A stretch of 64,000 nt of DNA from Eudorina sp. 2006-703-Eu-15. Lineage: Eukaryota > Chlorophyta > Chlorophyceae > Chlamydomonadales > Volvocaceae. How positions within the stretch are numbered: position 1 is the stretch's first letter; each line of letters starts with the position of its first letter. Position numbers and translations under genes: made by a program. The notes under the pieces were generated by a model, which searched no databases, was not told the origin of the DNA, and worked only from the letters and a program-made list of their open reading frames with translations. The stretch covers positions 1-64,000 of the forward strand of contig BDSI01000032.1 of the NCBI GenBank assembly GCA_003117195.1, given 5' to 3'. Below, piece after piece: positions 22,669 to 35,700 of this stretch.

Positions 22669-25360
22669 AAGGGCGACCGGGAAGCAGCGCCATTCACCCC
22701 ATAGAGGCACACCCGTCAGGGAATGGGAGCACCGCGGGGAACCAGGGTCACAGGCGGCAGCTGCGCCCACACGGGCGAGTCACATACGGTACACACATAC
22801 ACGGGCGGCTCCCTTATTCCGTTGTTGTTTTGCTGTTTGTCTATTTGCAGTTTGTTATGGTAAGTATTTTGGTCCTTGGTTTGGGTCGGGCGGGTCTCTT
22901 CTCTAAACACACATACACAACAAAAAGCGCCTGGCCGCCCCCGGCTCCGCCCAAGGCAGTGAGCACCGAGCCGTCGTCCCCAACCCCACCCAGCCCCAGC
23001 CCCGCCGCGCGCTGCCCCCCACCCCACCCCACCCCACCGTGTCCCAGTCCTCCTGCGACATCAGCCCCTGCGCCACGATCTCCTGGGGGCTGATGGGCAC
23101 GTCGTGGTCCTCGGCCTTGGTGGTGGGCGTGATGACGTTGGCCGCCAGCCGGTCGTTCTTGCGCATGCCGTCCGGGAAGGAGTTGCCGCAGTACTGGCGG
23201 GCGCCCGCCTTGTAGTGGGTCCACAGGCTGGTGTCCGTGGAGCCTTTTAGGGCAGGCATGGGGGTAAGGGATGTGGGAGGAGGGGGGAGGGACGAGGGCG
23301 GAGGCGGGAGGAGGGACCGGACAGGCAGGGGGGCAGGGGGAAGTAGGAAATCGGTAGGCTCATTTATATACGGCGCGGATGCAGAGCAAATGTCCGGTGA
23401 CGGGGGCAGGGGGTAGGGCGGGCGGGCGCGTGGGTCAGAGCTACCGCCGCGCAAGCGAACATACAACGTGAAATGCCTCACACAGGAAGTACCTGACCCA
23501 ATTGAAATGCCGTGCGGGATTGGTTACCCGGCCGGGTTCGAGACCCCGCACCGTGCTAGTTACCTCCGCCGGTAACCATGTCGGTGAGCACAAAGCACCC
23601 AGCCTGGAACGCGACTCTCCCGCGGACGATCCACCCGCCTGCCAGCGCATGGTGAACCCGCCCATGGAGCCCGCCATCGAGCCCGCCATGGAGCCCGTCA
23701 TGGAGCCCGCCCGTTGAGAGCAGACCTGTGACCCCAACGTCACCAATGCGGGACCTGACGGAGCAGCGCTCCTCACCCAGTCGGCCTTTCCCCCGTACGC
23801 ACCCGTCATAAGGCCCTCACCCCCGTACGCATCCGTCATAAGGCCCTCACCCCCGTACGCACCCGTCATGAAGCCGCGGCACACGAACTCCACGGGGAAC
23901 ACGGTGCACTTCTTCATGACGGTCACGTTGGGGTCGGGCACCGACAGCAGCGCCGACGGCACGATGTGGGCGGTTTGCTGGAACCACCAGGCGGCCGTCT
24001 GGTTGAGCACCTGGGGAGGGGGGTTGGGTAGGGGTTGAGGAGGGGTTGGGGAGGGGAGGGGTTGGGGAGGGGTTGGGGAGGGGATTGGGGAGGGGTTGGG
24101 GAGGGGTTGGGGAGGGGGGTTGGGGAGGGTTGGGGAGGGGGGGGGGGGTTGGGGAGGGGGTTGGGGAGGGGGTTGGGGAGGGGGTTGGGGAGGGGTTGGG
24201 GGGGGGGGGGGGGGGATTGGGGAGGGGTTGGGGAGGGGTTGGGGATGGGGATTGGGGAGGGGGTTGTACAGGAAAAAAAGTAACTGCGCTGAGCCGCTGA
24301 CTGCTGAGCAAAGGGTGGGCGGGTGGTTGGTGAGGTGGTTGGTCAGGTTGGGGAAAAGCCCCACGGTAGCACTTGGCTGGCGACAGCACCCACCCCCTGC
24401 TCGCTCCCCTCCCGGCTGTGACCGCGGGTCATCTCCAGGGAGGGGGGGACGCGCACCCAGGGCTCCCACAACCTACTCCCACACCCGCCGCCACGCACCC
24501 CCATGCCCCAGCCCGCTCAAGGCCCCAGCCAGGACAGCTCCACACACCTCCCCCGCCCCCCCTCGGCAGCCCCGGGCCGCTCACCTGCCCCTTGAACGGC
24601 ACGGAGGCCAGCAGGCGGTCGAACGCGGACTGGCGGTCCGTGGTGACGATCACCACCCGGTCGCCCAGGTCGTATGTGTCGCGGACCTTGCCCTGCGGGT
24701 ACCGGGGCATGACACCCGGGGCACGACACGTTGGGTGCAGCGCAAGTGTCGTGGCGAGTGTCGTACAGCCCGTGATGTACGACACATGCGCGAGCACACA
24801 CGGGGGACCTCGGGGCGCGGTCCCGCCCCCAGGGACCAGACCGGCTCGGTGCTCGTGAGGTTTGGGTCGGTTCTTGGTGCTTGGTGGGTGGGGTGAAGCC
24901 GACCGGCGAGCCGCGACTCGGAGGGGTGCTTCCCTCTCGGGACGGAAACAGCACACGGGGGCGCCCTTGGGAAACGACGAGTTTCCCACCAGAGGGCTCA
25001 CATCCGGTGAAGCTCTTCCCGGCGGTGCTGTGCTGTGCTGTGCGGTGCGGTGCTGTGCGGTGCGGTGCGGCGTGGCGCGGTGCTGTGCGGTGCGGTGCTG
25101 TGCGGTGCGGTGCCGTTGGGTGAAGAGGAGTAGCACGAGCTGCCGCAGCGCCGCCGGGCCGCAGCGCCGCAGCGCCGCCGGGCGTCCCCCGAGGGCCGCA
25201 GCCAGGGCCCCGGACACAGCCCGCGACCTCGTAGGCCACACGCCCCTGCCCTCCGCGCGCTGCTGCCTAGCCGACGGCACGCGGCACCGGGGTGTACGGT
25301 GCTCACCTGGCGGCGGTTCGGCAGCGGCAGGTGGGTGGCCGTCAGGCAGTTGTGGCGAGC
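21411..25360 (-). CDS. PUR7: Phosphoribosylaminoimidazole-succinocarboxamide (SAICAR) synthetase, seven resolved exons, 5' exon unresolved
   Basis: The enzyme joins aspartate to CAIR with ATP to give SAICAR in de novo purine synthesis; plant and algal forms are normally plastid-targeted. Exons on the minus strand: 25360-25307, 24692-24585, 24010-23863, 23243-23038, 22549-22454, 22093-21942, 21591-21411 (TGA at 21413-21411). All phases agree and give 314 residues. Visible family segments are G-K-V-R-D-T-Y-D near the start, [24 protein letters not shown] (signature 1, across the third/fourth exon junction), [10 protein letters not shown] (signature 2), [14 protein letters not shown], and a C-terminus matching plant enzymes. 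The N-terminal exon with the start codon and probable transit peptide lies upstream of 25360. The open frame ending V-I-G-A-I-A-E-A near 25490 is a candidate but does not fit in phase. Introns are unusually repeat-laden. Confidence 0.92.
21759..21826. repeat. 34-bp tandem repeat in SAICAR synthetase last intron
   Basis: Two full copies and a partial third of a unit containing CAGCCCCGACCCACTTTC and TCTCTTTGACCCC. Confidence 0.8.
22553..22670. repeat. (GGGGTC)n hexamer repeat in SAICAR synthetase intron
   Basis: About 19 hexamers with two GGGTTC variants start directly beside the acceptor of exon 22549-22454. On the transcribed minus strand it is the pyrimidine-rich (GACCCC)n, so it may act as an extended polypyrimidine tract. 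It is not the algal telomere repeat. Confidence 0.9.
23791..23870 (-). repeat. Three-copy 30-bp tandem repeat duplicating a splice donor
   Basis: The segment with ATGACGG/GTGCGTACGG at the end of exon 24010-23863 is present three times at 30-bp spacing, with the middle copy reading GATGCG. Two copies therefore keep an identical potential donor, and the intervening 60 bases are open in frame. Confidence 0.85.
24010..24270. repeat. G-rich (GGGGTTGGGGA)n repeat in SAICAR synthetase intron
   Basis: About 20 irregular copies of GGGGTTGGGGAG with runs of up to 14 G. It begins directly at the acceptor of exon 24010-23863. Dense G-runs on the plus strand make quadruplex formation plausible; the pre-mRNA strand is C-rich. 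Confidence 0.9.
25020..25115. repeat. GTGCGGTGCTGTGCG repeat in SAICAR synthetase intron
   Basis: An imperfect repeat of TGTGC/GGTGC pentamers, with one interruption near 25070. Confidence 0.85.
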
Positions 25361-26734
25361 CTGCGTGGTGGGACACCGGGGCCGAGGTTAGCGCGCGCGG
25401 TGTCCGGAGGTCGCCTTGGCTGGGCGGGCGGGGCTGCAGACAGCGTGTGACGACGGTGCAGCCGTGGCCGGCTGCATGGCGACCTGCCTCGGCGATGGCG
25501 CCAATCACTTCCTCACGGACGCCGCTGATGGACTCCACAGCCCTGGTCGTCGCCAAGGGCGCGGACAAAGTACACGGGGTGGCGTTCGGTGGGACAGGGT
25601 CGGGCGGCGTCCGAGCTAGAGTCAGCAACGATGGTTTATGTTAATGACACGATTTGAATGGCGTTTCCATTAGTGCGGGAAAGTTTGTCGGGGGCATGAC
25701 AGCGAGAATGTCAGGGTCGGCACGCTGCCGAGACCGGGATGGCATCCGTCGTGACATATTTTCCTCTCGCACCTGACGACACCGTCAGCGTGAAGTCAAT
25801 TGTCGGCTATTGTACCATCAAGCTTGATTTTGCAGGTAAACTTACGGTGAGGAGGCGGCCTGGGCGCGCACGACCAGCGGTATGCATGCACGGCGGCCAC
25901 GAGCAGCTCCGACATGCGCCTGCGCCGAGCTGCCTGGCAGGCGTTTCGTCAAAGACTGCATACTTGATCCGTAGTCTTTGTAGACCGAGCGACCGGTGGA
26001 CCACGAACTGAGGGACTTCAATGCGTCACGGAAGAAACGTGCTGCGGCGCGTGCGAAAGGTGTACCAGCGTCGAGTGCCCTTGCTCGTCAGCCGGAGCAA
26101 AGCCCAGCTACTAAATACACTTGCAAAACATTCGCTCACGCCGAGCTGCACGTTGTGAGCGATGCGTACGATACTGTATTGTACCACAAAAACCTATTGG
26201 AAGTTTATTCGACCACTCTGTTAATTTGACATCAGGTGACATCAGGTGAATGGTGACTTGTAACATCTGAAGCAAACGGTTTGGAAGCTCTTCTATCTCT
26301 AAACAAAGTAGGATAACGTTGCTTTTGTTCTTTTCCACACAAAAAATCCTCTAATGTAAATAGCTAATGTATTTAATACTCGAATGGGCTGAGATCCACA
26401 GAGCTTGCGGGTCTCTGCAGTATGCAATGTATTCAGACGCCGGCTGTGGAGGTTGACAGACTACTCTAAGAAGAGCTAGCCGAGATGACCGACAAAAGGT
26501 GCGCAGCCTGTCTAAGGCATAGTACTGAGTTTGTCCGCTGGATACATCTATTCCCACTCGCTTATACTCGCGTTCGTCTCGTCCCTGTGCCTGTAAATCA
26601 GCCTGCTGGACGGTCTGGCATCTCTAGAAGGGATCCTCCCTTTAAATGCGCCATCTGCAAATGACGAAGGTCAACGTTTGGGGTCCGGTGGATCATCGGG
26701 ACCTCCCAGGCAAGTCGCCGATGGGGAACCGTAC
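25361..26734. other. Divergent upstream region between SAICAR synthetase and ARM-repeat genes
   Basis: This should contain the SAICAR synthetase first exon and both promoters. A 33-residue plus-strand open frame starts at ATG 25739 and meets a donor-like CAG/GTAAAC at 25836, but its phase does not fit the ARM gene. GC content drops between about 26100 and 26600. No clear TATA box was identified. Confidence 0.35.
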
Positions 26735-29700
26735 ATGAAGTCAACCTCCCAGCCTCCAAGCCAGCATGAACAAGGCATGCTTCAAGCCGCTCTCATTCAA
26801 CCGGGACTTTCGTCACGTCTATCTTGCTCGTCTATCCAGCCCATCAGCGGGGCGCCGACGTTGGCTTTCTTCCTGCAGCTCCCGTCGTCTTACCAGCAGG
26901 GCATCTCTGCTGCGTCTGCTGCTACTCATGCAATAAAACCACCGTCGGAGCGACAGGCTCTGTATCCCGGGCATCGGTCGTCCCTATCGGACGTTGACTT
27001 GGCGGTGGGCGTAACTGTGCCCTCGTCCGCGGCGCACCACTCCTCAGCCCTCAGACTCCCCTCGACCGCTGCTCGCTGTGCCGGCGGCGATGCCGCGACC
27101 ATCGCAGATCCCCGCGCGGCGCGCAGGGCCGTCATGCTCCTCGCCTTCGAATCGCCCGCAGCCACCCACGCAGCGCTCGCCCAACTGCACGCCCTGGCGC
27201 TGGCCTCCCAGGGCCGTGCCGCCCTGGCGGCCCTCCAACCAGTGGCCCTGGTCGCTCGCGTCTTTGCCAAGGCAGTGGCGGCGGGTGACTACGTGGGCGG
27301 CGAGCGGGGAGCGGCCGTGCTCCGGGCGCTGCTGGCTATCGCCCAGCTGCCCCTCAGCGATGACACGGCGGGACTGCTGGTCATACCCGCAGCTGTGCAG
27401 CTCCTGGGAGGCCCCGGTGGCGCCGCCGCGGCAGCAGCGGCCGCCGTTGCCGCCGCCGCGGCGGCAGCCGACGCCAGCGGCGCCTTGAGCAGCACCAGCC
27501 TGCACGTGCGGCTGCGGAGCCACCCGACGGCTGCTGCTGCTACTGCCACAGCGGCGCAGCACATGCCGCATCATCATCATCATCATCAGCAGCAGCACTC
27601 CCTTCCGCAGTCGGCGGCCCCCGTCCGCAGTCGCGTCGCGGCGGCGCAGCTGCTGCTCCACCTGGCCACGCACCCCTCGTCCTCCGTCCTGCAGCCCTCC
27701 TGTGCTGCGGTCGAACCCACCGGTCATCTCAACGGGTCCGGGCCCACCTGGGGGGCCCCAGGTACCAGCCCCGGCTCAGGTGCGCTGTGCGACCGGCTGA
27801 TCGCCGCGGGTGCGCTGGAGGCCTGCTGCGAAGCGCTCAACGTTGCAGCGGGCGGCTTGAGCCCCGCCGAAGCGGAGCTGCAGTGCTGCACGCTCCAGCT
27901 GCTGGCGGCTCTGACGGCGGATGCGACGGGCTGGCCCTGGCAGTGGCCCGTGGTCCGGGCAGCCACGGTGGCCGGCTGCGCGCGCCAGGCGGTGGCGCTG
28001 ATGCAACTGCTGGACGGCAGCGGGCTGGAGGCGTTTGGAATGGGCAGCGGCTGCGCTGACGGTGCTTTCGCGGCGGGTGGTGGACCCTGGGGTGGGATGG
28101 CCAGGCTGGAAGCGGAGGCGCACGCGGCGGCGCGCAGCGCAGTCGTGCACCTGTCCCGCGGCCCGCTGCTGGTGCGTGAGGCGCTGGTGCAGGCGGGCGC
28201 GCTGTCCGCGGTGGTGGAGGGCCTCATGACGTGGCCGCCGCCGCTGCCGCCGCCCACTGCTGCCGCCGCCGCCGCCGCCCGGCTGCACTTCTCGCTGTGC
28301 CTGGGTGTGCTGCTCAGCCTGTCCTCGCTGCCCCGCGTGCGGCTGACCCTCGCGGCGCCTGCGCTGGGGCCGCTGCTGCGCCACCTGCTGGAGCTGTTGG
28401 AGCTGCAGCCCTGGGAGACGGCGGCCGGCGGCGCCGGCGGTGGCCCCCCGCAACCGGACGTGCAGCTCGCTGCGGCACGTGGGGGACCGGCGGCGGCGGC
28501 GGCGGGCGGCCCCGTTGAAGTCCGCGGGACGCTGCTGGAGCTGCTGCTGAACCTCGCCCTGGACCCGCAGTGCCACGCGGGGCTGGCGGCGCAGGAGGTG
28601 GAGGGGTTGCTGGTCCGGTGCATCTCGGCGGCGCACCAGGTCAAGTTGGAGCGGGGGCTCGAGAGGCCGCCGGCCGGGCAGCCGCCGCCGTCCTACCAGC
28701 AGCCCTGGCGAGCCACGGCCGCGCTGCGGCTGGTGGCGGCGCTCGCCGCGGACCCGCAGTTCAGTGCGCCGCGGACGGGGATGCAGCGCGCGCTGGCATC
28801 CGCGGGCGGGCTGGAGGTGGTAGCGCACGAGGTGCAGGCCGCGGCGGCGGCGCTGTCGGCCGCCGGCGCGGCCGCGGCCTACGACGCGTCCATGACGGCG
28901 CTGTGCGCGTTGATGGCGGGGAACGAGGAGCTGCAGCGGCGCGTGGGCGCGATGCCGGAGCTGCTGACGGCGCTGTCGGCGGCGCTGCCGCAGCCGGCGG
29001 TGGCGCGCAGCGACGCGCGGCTGCGCCTCACGCTCGCAGCCTGGCGGCTCATCACGTCGCCGCTGGCGGCGCCCAACGCCGACCCCGCGGCCGGACGGTC
29101 CTTGCTCGTGAGCCTGGGCCACAACCCCGACGTGATGCGCCCCTCGGCCATCCTCGGCGGCGGCATCGGCGGCGCGGAGCTGTCCGGCGGCCGCAGCCGG
29201 CACCTCTTCGACGCGACGCGGCCGCCCAGCAGGCAGCCGCGCCAGTCGGTGCTGCTCACGGCGGCGGAGCTGCGCGGCCGCCTCAGCAGCGCGAGCGGCG
29301 GCGGCGGCGGCAGCAGCTTCTCTGGGCCGCGTGCGGTCCTGGACCCGCTGCGCCCCGTCAGCGAGGCGGGCGGCGGCGCCCTGCGCCTCGTCAATCTGTC
29401 CCAGGGGGACGCAGAGCAGGAGGGGGACTGGCTGGCCACCATCGGGCCCGCCACCGGAGCCGCCCCTCCGCCCAAGTCCTGGCACGGCTCAGCACCCAGG
29501 GGAGGGACGCTGGCGACAGCCGGGGTCTCGGGACAGTCAGGAGGAGGAGGAGGAGCAGCGGCGGCGGCCGCGGGGGGTCGGGGGCCGGCGGCGGCGGCGG
29601 CGGGCGGCGCTGCGCCGCCGCCGTTGTGGACGGGGCCGCTGCTGCCGAGCACACCGCTGCCGCCGCCCGGGGCGCCGCCGCCCGACGTGTCGCCGTTGCG

Positions 29701-32700
29701 GCTGCCCAGCTGCGTGCTGGCACCTGCGGACAGTCGGCCGGCCAGCTCCAAGCTGGCGGGCCTGCTGGAAGGGCCGCTCGGCCGGTGAGCAACCTTAAGT
29801 TAACGTTAACTCCCAGTTCATTTGCGGTTCGCACGGGGGCGGGGTTTGCGAATTGGGGGACGGAGGATGGAAGTTGTGTGGTCAAAAATAACTGGGCCGC
29901 GAGAGGAGAATTCGTTGACCATGATGCGAGGGACCCGTAAAATTACTGTAGTCAGCTCCAAGATGACGTCCGCTACTCCGCTTTGAAATGCCGAGCGCCA
30001 TCGCGACGCTGCGTAACTCCCGCCGGTCCCCAAATAATTGAAAGAACAGCGAGGGTGGCGTGGTCCGTGATGCCGGTATGTTGTGTTTCGGAATGATACC
30101 GGTATGTTGTGGGGTCATGCGGACCGCACACCGCGTGCCGCTGAGGGGCGTGGGGCTCACTGCCGCCGGCATCACGGCCAAGAGGAACGCTGCACCCCGG
30201 CAGCAGATCAGCATCCCCTGCCTTGCCCTGCCCTGCCCGCCCCTCCTGCCGCAGATCCATGTCGAGATCCAGATCCAGCCGTCCGCCCAGCCGCGGCCTA
30301 GAGCTGACCGGGCACAAGCACCCGCAGCAGCCCCACCGCCCGTCGCTCATCGCGGCAGCTGTCGGCAGCGACGAAGACAGCTGCAGGGAGGACTCCCCCG
30401 TGGCTGCCGCCACCGCCACAGCCACCGACGTGTTAAGCCAGGGCCTGGCCAGGATGTCGGCCTCCAACCGCCTGGCCGCGGCGCAGCCGGCGACGGCCGC
30501 GGCGTCACCGGTGCCGCTGCTGTCGTGCTCGGGGGAGTCGTCTCCGCCACCGTCCGGCGATATGCCTGTGCTCCCGGGCGCGTTGCCGCCCTCACCCGCC
30601 CGCGAGGAGGAGGAAGGCGCAGAGGGCAGCCGTGACAGCAGTCGGCGGCGGCCGCGCAGCAGCGCCTCCGTGGCGGGTGGCGAGGCGCCCGGTGGTAGGC
30701 TGTTTGGAGCCGCCCAAGCGAGAGGCGGCGGCGGCGGCGGGGAGGAGGACGCGCGGGGCCACACGTCCCGCGCGGGCGCCGGCGGCCCTCGGCCCTCCTC
30801 CAGCTCCACAGCGGCCTCCTCCGCGTTCCGATCCGCGCCCCTGGGGATCACCGCCGCCACGACCGCCACCACGGCCGCCACCACGACCGCCACCACGGCC
30901 GCCGCCACGGCCCCGCCGCCTTCGCCGCGGGAGGACGGCCCGGCGCGCTGCAACTCCCGCGCCTCCTCGTCATCCGTGCTGTCGGCCATGTCCCCAGCCG
31001 TCGGTCGTCTGCCAGGGGCAACAGCGACAGCGGTAGCGGCAGCAGCAGCAACAGCAGCGGCGATGGCAGCAGCAGCAACAACAGCAGCAGCCGCCGGGGT
31101 AGCGGCCGACGACCTCGGCTCAGCAGCGGCCGCGGCCGCGGCCGCGGCAGCAGGGGATGCAGACGCCGCGGCGCCGGAGGCGCTGGCCGTCAACCCCGCG
31201 CTGGAGATGTCGCCGCCGCTGCTGTGCCTGGTGACGCATCTGCAGGCGCTGCTGCTTCGTCCCACCTGCCGGGCCGTGGCGGCGCTGGTGCTGGTGCAGC
31301 TGTCCCGACTGGAGGTGGTGCACCGGAGCGCGGTCATGGGGGCGGGCTACGGCGCCCTGATGGAGGCCGTCACGACCAGCCTGACGGGCCTGGGCGAGAG
31401 GAGTGCTCCAGGGTGGGTAGGCGCTCGACAAAGCCGTACCAGGCACCACAGTAGATTGAGCCCAAGTGGGTTCCCAACCACACGCTACGCCTCTGCGTCT
31501 TGCTTGCCTTGCAAATCTTGCCGTGCGCCCTTGTCTTGTTTGTCTCCAGGTGCCATGACCAGCGGCATTCCGGTTCGGGTGCGTCCGCCGCCGCCGGCGG
31601 CGGCGCCGGGACAGGCTCTGCCGCCGCCGGCCTCCCGACCGACCCACGGGACAAGCTCGCGTTGCTGGAGGTGCTGCACGTGGCGGCCGGCTCCACCTTG
31701 GAGGGCCGCGCCGCCTTGACGACTCGTCCCGTCGTGTCCGTCCTGGCCGAGCTGTGCTGCGGGCGCGGCAGCCTGGCGGACAGCCTGGTGTGCGCGGAGG
31801 ACCCCACGACCCATCAACACCGGGGGCTGCTGCGGCGGCGTTTCAGGCACCACCACCTCCACTACCACCACCAAGACAAGAAGTCCTCCGATGGCCACCA
31901 CCACCACCACCACTACGACCACCGCCACGACCGCCATGATGGGGACGAGCTGGAGCTGGAGCTGCAGCTACGGCAGCCCTACTTGGCACGCGCGCGGGCA
32001 CTGGCAATGGAGATCCTGGGCGAACTGCTGCGAAGTGGGGAGCGACCAGACGCAGATGGTGTAGCCGACCAGATGCAGGTGCGGGGTGGGGTGGGGTGGG
32101 GCGGGGTATGGATTGGGGTAGGGTGGGGCGGGGTGGGGCGGGGCGGGGTGGGGTGGGGCGGGGTGGGGCGGGGTGGGGCGGGACCCGCCCTGCGGTGGAA
32201 GTACGAAAGAGAGGGGAGCGGCACACCCTTGTTCCGCTGGCACGCGGGTACGTGGGTTGGGGCACGGGGGATTGTTGTGTGCACAAAGTGGTGGTGGTGG
32301 GCGGAGCCGGCGCGGGCGACAGGGTGTGCATCATCACATCATGGTGATGTGGTTTCCGTCCGTACGCAGTACGGCGCCAAGGTCTTCGTGCCGTGCGTCT
32401 CTTTCGCAGTCTGGATGGAACCCACTGCCTGTCGCGCCCTTCCCGCAAAGACTAGGTCCTGCGGGTTGACCCTGCTTGTCGACCACAGGAGGGCGGCGCA
32501 GGTGCGGCCCTGGCCGAGCAGCTGCTGCGTGCGCTGCTGGTGGCGGCGGAGGCCGCGGAGGCGGTGGCGTCGCTGCACTCCGCGGACCCGGGCGGCGCGC
32601 CTACGGGGCTGCTGGCGCAGGAGCAGCGCCGCCAGCGCAACGCGGCTGCGCGGCTGCTGCGGCGGCTGGGCGGCGCCGTGGACTGCGCGCGCAGGTTCCT

Positions 32701-35700
32701 CAGCCGGCCGGGTGTGGTGGTGACGCTCCTGGAGCTCCTGGAGACGTTGTGGCAAGTGGCGGGGAGAGGCGGGGGTATTGGGGAGTGCGGGGGAGGGGGG
32801 CTCGGGCGAGGGGCGCACGTCAAAGCTGAGCTGGCGGCAGCACGCGGGCGGGAACCCGGCACGCCATTTGCGCCGATCCGCCAGCTACCGTATCCCATGG
32901 TTCCCTTCCCCCGACATGGTTCCTTCCTTTCGGCCGCGCTGCTTGCTCACTTCCTTCCCTCCCTCGCTCCCTCCCTCGTTTGGGGTTTCTTTCTTTTTCC
33001 AATGATCCCTCCCTCTCACGCGCCGGCAGGGACACGCACTCACCCGCGCTGGTTCCCGCCGCCGCGTCGGCGATGATGGCCCGCACCCATGGCCTCACCG
33101 CCGCCGCGTCCTTCAGCGGCCTCGCCTTCTCCCGCACCTCCCGCACCGCCGGGCCGCCCCCGGCGGCCGCGGCTGCTGCGCTGGAGGCCAACGGCGGGGT
33201 CAGCGCCAGCACATCTGAGGCCAACCTGGTCCTGGCCAACAGGCGCAGCTCGAACCTGCACGGCGACAGCCACCTGCGCCTGACGTCGAGCGGGACCGGC
33301 ACCGGCGGCGCGCAGCCGGCGCCGCCCTCTTCACCCGGGGCGCGCGCTGCCGGCGGCGCCGCGGGCGGGCCAACGTCCCCCCTGGGCCGCCCTGCGCCGC
33401 TGCTGGCGTCCGCCCTGGCGCCGCCCGCGGGTCCGGGTGCGCCGCCAGCGGACCCCTCGCAGAGCCTGTGGCGGTCGGCCACGTCGGGTGCGACTGCCAT
33501 TGACGGGCCCGCCGCCGGCGGCGGCGCCGGCCCGGCGCAGCAGCAGCAGCAGCTCCAGTACCAGCGCTCCCAGAGCCCGCTGCACGCGCTGGGCAGGGCG
33601 CGCAGCGGCGGCGCCACCGGCGGCGGCATGCACCCACACCCGCACCCGCACCCGCCGTCGCCTGCGCCCCACGGGGTGCGCACGCGCATGTCGCTGCACG
33701 CGGCGGTGTGCACCGACACGTCGCAGTGGACCTCGCCGGCACAGCACGCGATGAAGGTGAGGCTGCGGCTGTGCGGGCTGTGCGGCAGCGGGGCGCTGGC
33801 TGGCTTTATCTTGCATCATCATCAAATTCACTTCCAGTGGGGGACTGGCGGGAGGGTACCGTATCTCTAGCGAGCCATCGTAACTGCGGCTGTGTTAGAC
33901 CTTGTCAGACCGTGACCTCCTAGTAGGCCCTTCAGAGTGTATCCGGCGCCTGCGGTCGTATCCGTCTGCTTGGGGGTGGTAAGGAGATCCCGTTTTCTTT
34001 ACTTGTCTTCAGCACAGGAGCGCGATTACTACTTGATGGTGCCTTTCCGGCGCGCTCTTTCAAAGAGGCGGAGTACCGTACCAGCAGTACACCTCTACCG
34101 TCACTGTATCTGGGACCTGGATCCTGGGATGTCTCGCCCGCGGGAGTCCATCCGCTGATCCATCCGCTGACCCGTCCTCTTCCTGCTGTCGACCCCCTCA
34201 ACGCAGGCGCTGGAGCTGTCCGAGGAGCGTCAGCAGCCAGACCCGACGACGCCAGGCTTGCCGTACTACCGTCACGCGCATACCCACACGGGCACCACGC
34301 TGCCGCTGCGGCCCTCGCCGCTGTCCGCTGGGGGGAATCGGCCCGGCGCGGCGCGGCCGGGCGCCGGCGGCGGCGGCCTGGAGGCTGAGGCCGCGGAGGC
34401 CGCCGCCGCGGACAGCGACAGCGAGCTCAGCGGCATGGACAGCTTCATGGTCCTCAAGGACGTCGCGCCGCCACCGGCCAAGAGGCCGCCGCTCAGCGCG
34501 GCGCCGGCGGCCGGCGAGGGGCGCCCAGGTCTGCTGCCGCCGCCGCCGGCGCGGCTCCGGGGACCGGCGGCCGCGGGCCGCGGCGGAAGGATGGCGGAAG
34601 TGGCATTCGCGGAGGCGGCGGAGGCCGGCGGCGACGTCCCTGACGACCACGACGGTGCTGCGGACGAGTCCGAGACGCACAGCCTGATCCGCAACACGGT
34701 GGTAAGCCTGGCTGGGGGGCCAGGGGCTGCCGGTACACAGCAGGGGTACAGGCGGGGCGACACGGCGCCACTCGAGACCCCCCGTCCCCGTGCGGGTCCG
34801 GGGGCGCCGTGTCGCCCCGCCGGTGCCCCTGCTGTGCACAGGCGACGGACACCACCCTCGGTGTGCCCGGGCTCGTTTTTTCGGGTTTATTTCTTTTTCA
34901 ATATAACCACCCTCGGCCCCCACCCGGTGTGACGGAACTACCGGGTCCGCGCGGGGTGGACGACGTCCGGGTGCTGGCCCGCGCTCTTTTTGCCGCACGT
35001 CGCGCTTCCGGTGACTCTAGGGCCGGCGCGGGTTTTCCTCCACCCGGCCGGTAGTGCAAATCTACCGGCATGTCTAGGCTCGCTAACACTGGTGGTTATG
35101 GGTGGGCTTCTCATGAGCCACACTGGTCGTAGCCGGGTTCATGGCAGGCCGCCGCCCACAGCTCTCGCCGTGTGTGGCGCTATTCGCTATTCACTGTTTG
35201 CGCGCTCCCTCACGACGAACGGTGTCCCGCAGCTGCGCCGGGGTACTCGAGCTCTTGCGCCCCCTGTGGCACCCGGCGCCGGACTGCCGGGGGGACCTGC
35301 CGCCGCCTCCGTCGGGGGGACCGGGGCTGCGGCCTCCGCGGCGCAGTGCGCCGCGGAGCTGCTCAAGCTGCTGCTGGTGCTGGCGGAAGCAGACCCGGAC
35401 GCGGCGCGGGTGAGCCGGTGCGGGCGTCGGGCGTCCATCGGTCAGGCCCCGCGCACCTCTTTGTGTGCGTAGGAAAGGATCTCCTCGTGTTGTGTGGCTG
35501 GGGGTGGGAACCTGGGATGGAAGGGTTCTAGGGCGCCCCTTTCAAAGCCCTGGCATGGCATGGTTTTTGCAAGGCAGAAACGCGGCAGGCGGCGCGGCAG
35601 GGGACCCGGCGCGCGCACAGCTTCATGTGCCGCGACCCGAGCCCTGCGCCCCGGCCGGTGCGGACGCTGCGTTGGGGTTGAGTGGGTCGGTTACGGCGGA

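Noticed and set aside
22553..22670. Telomeric repeat
   Set aside because: The unit is GGGGTC, not the TTTTAGGG or TTAGGG types of green algae, and it lies inside an intron.
25739..25835. First exon of the ARM-repeat gene
   Set aside because: It ends in phase 1, while the only plausible acceptor near 26709 needs phase 2.
27776..29485. 569-codon minus-strand open frame
   Set aside because: Shadow of the GC-rich coding exon of the ARM-repeat gene; Arg/Gly-rich composition typical of the antisense of Ala/Pro-coding sequence.
29973..31337. 454-codon minus-strand open frame
   Set aside because: Antisense of exon 2 of the ARM-repeat gene, with Ala/Ser/Val low complexity.
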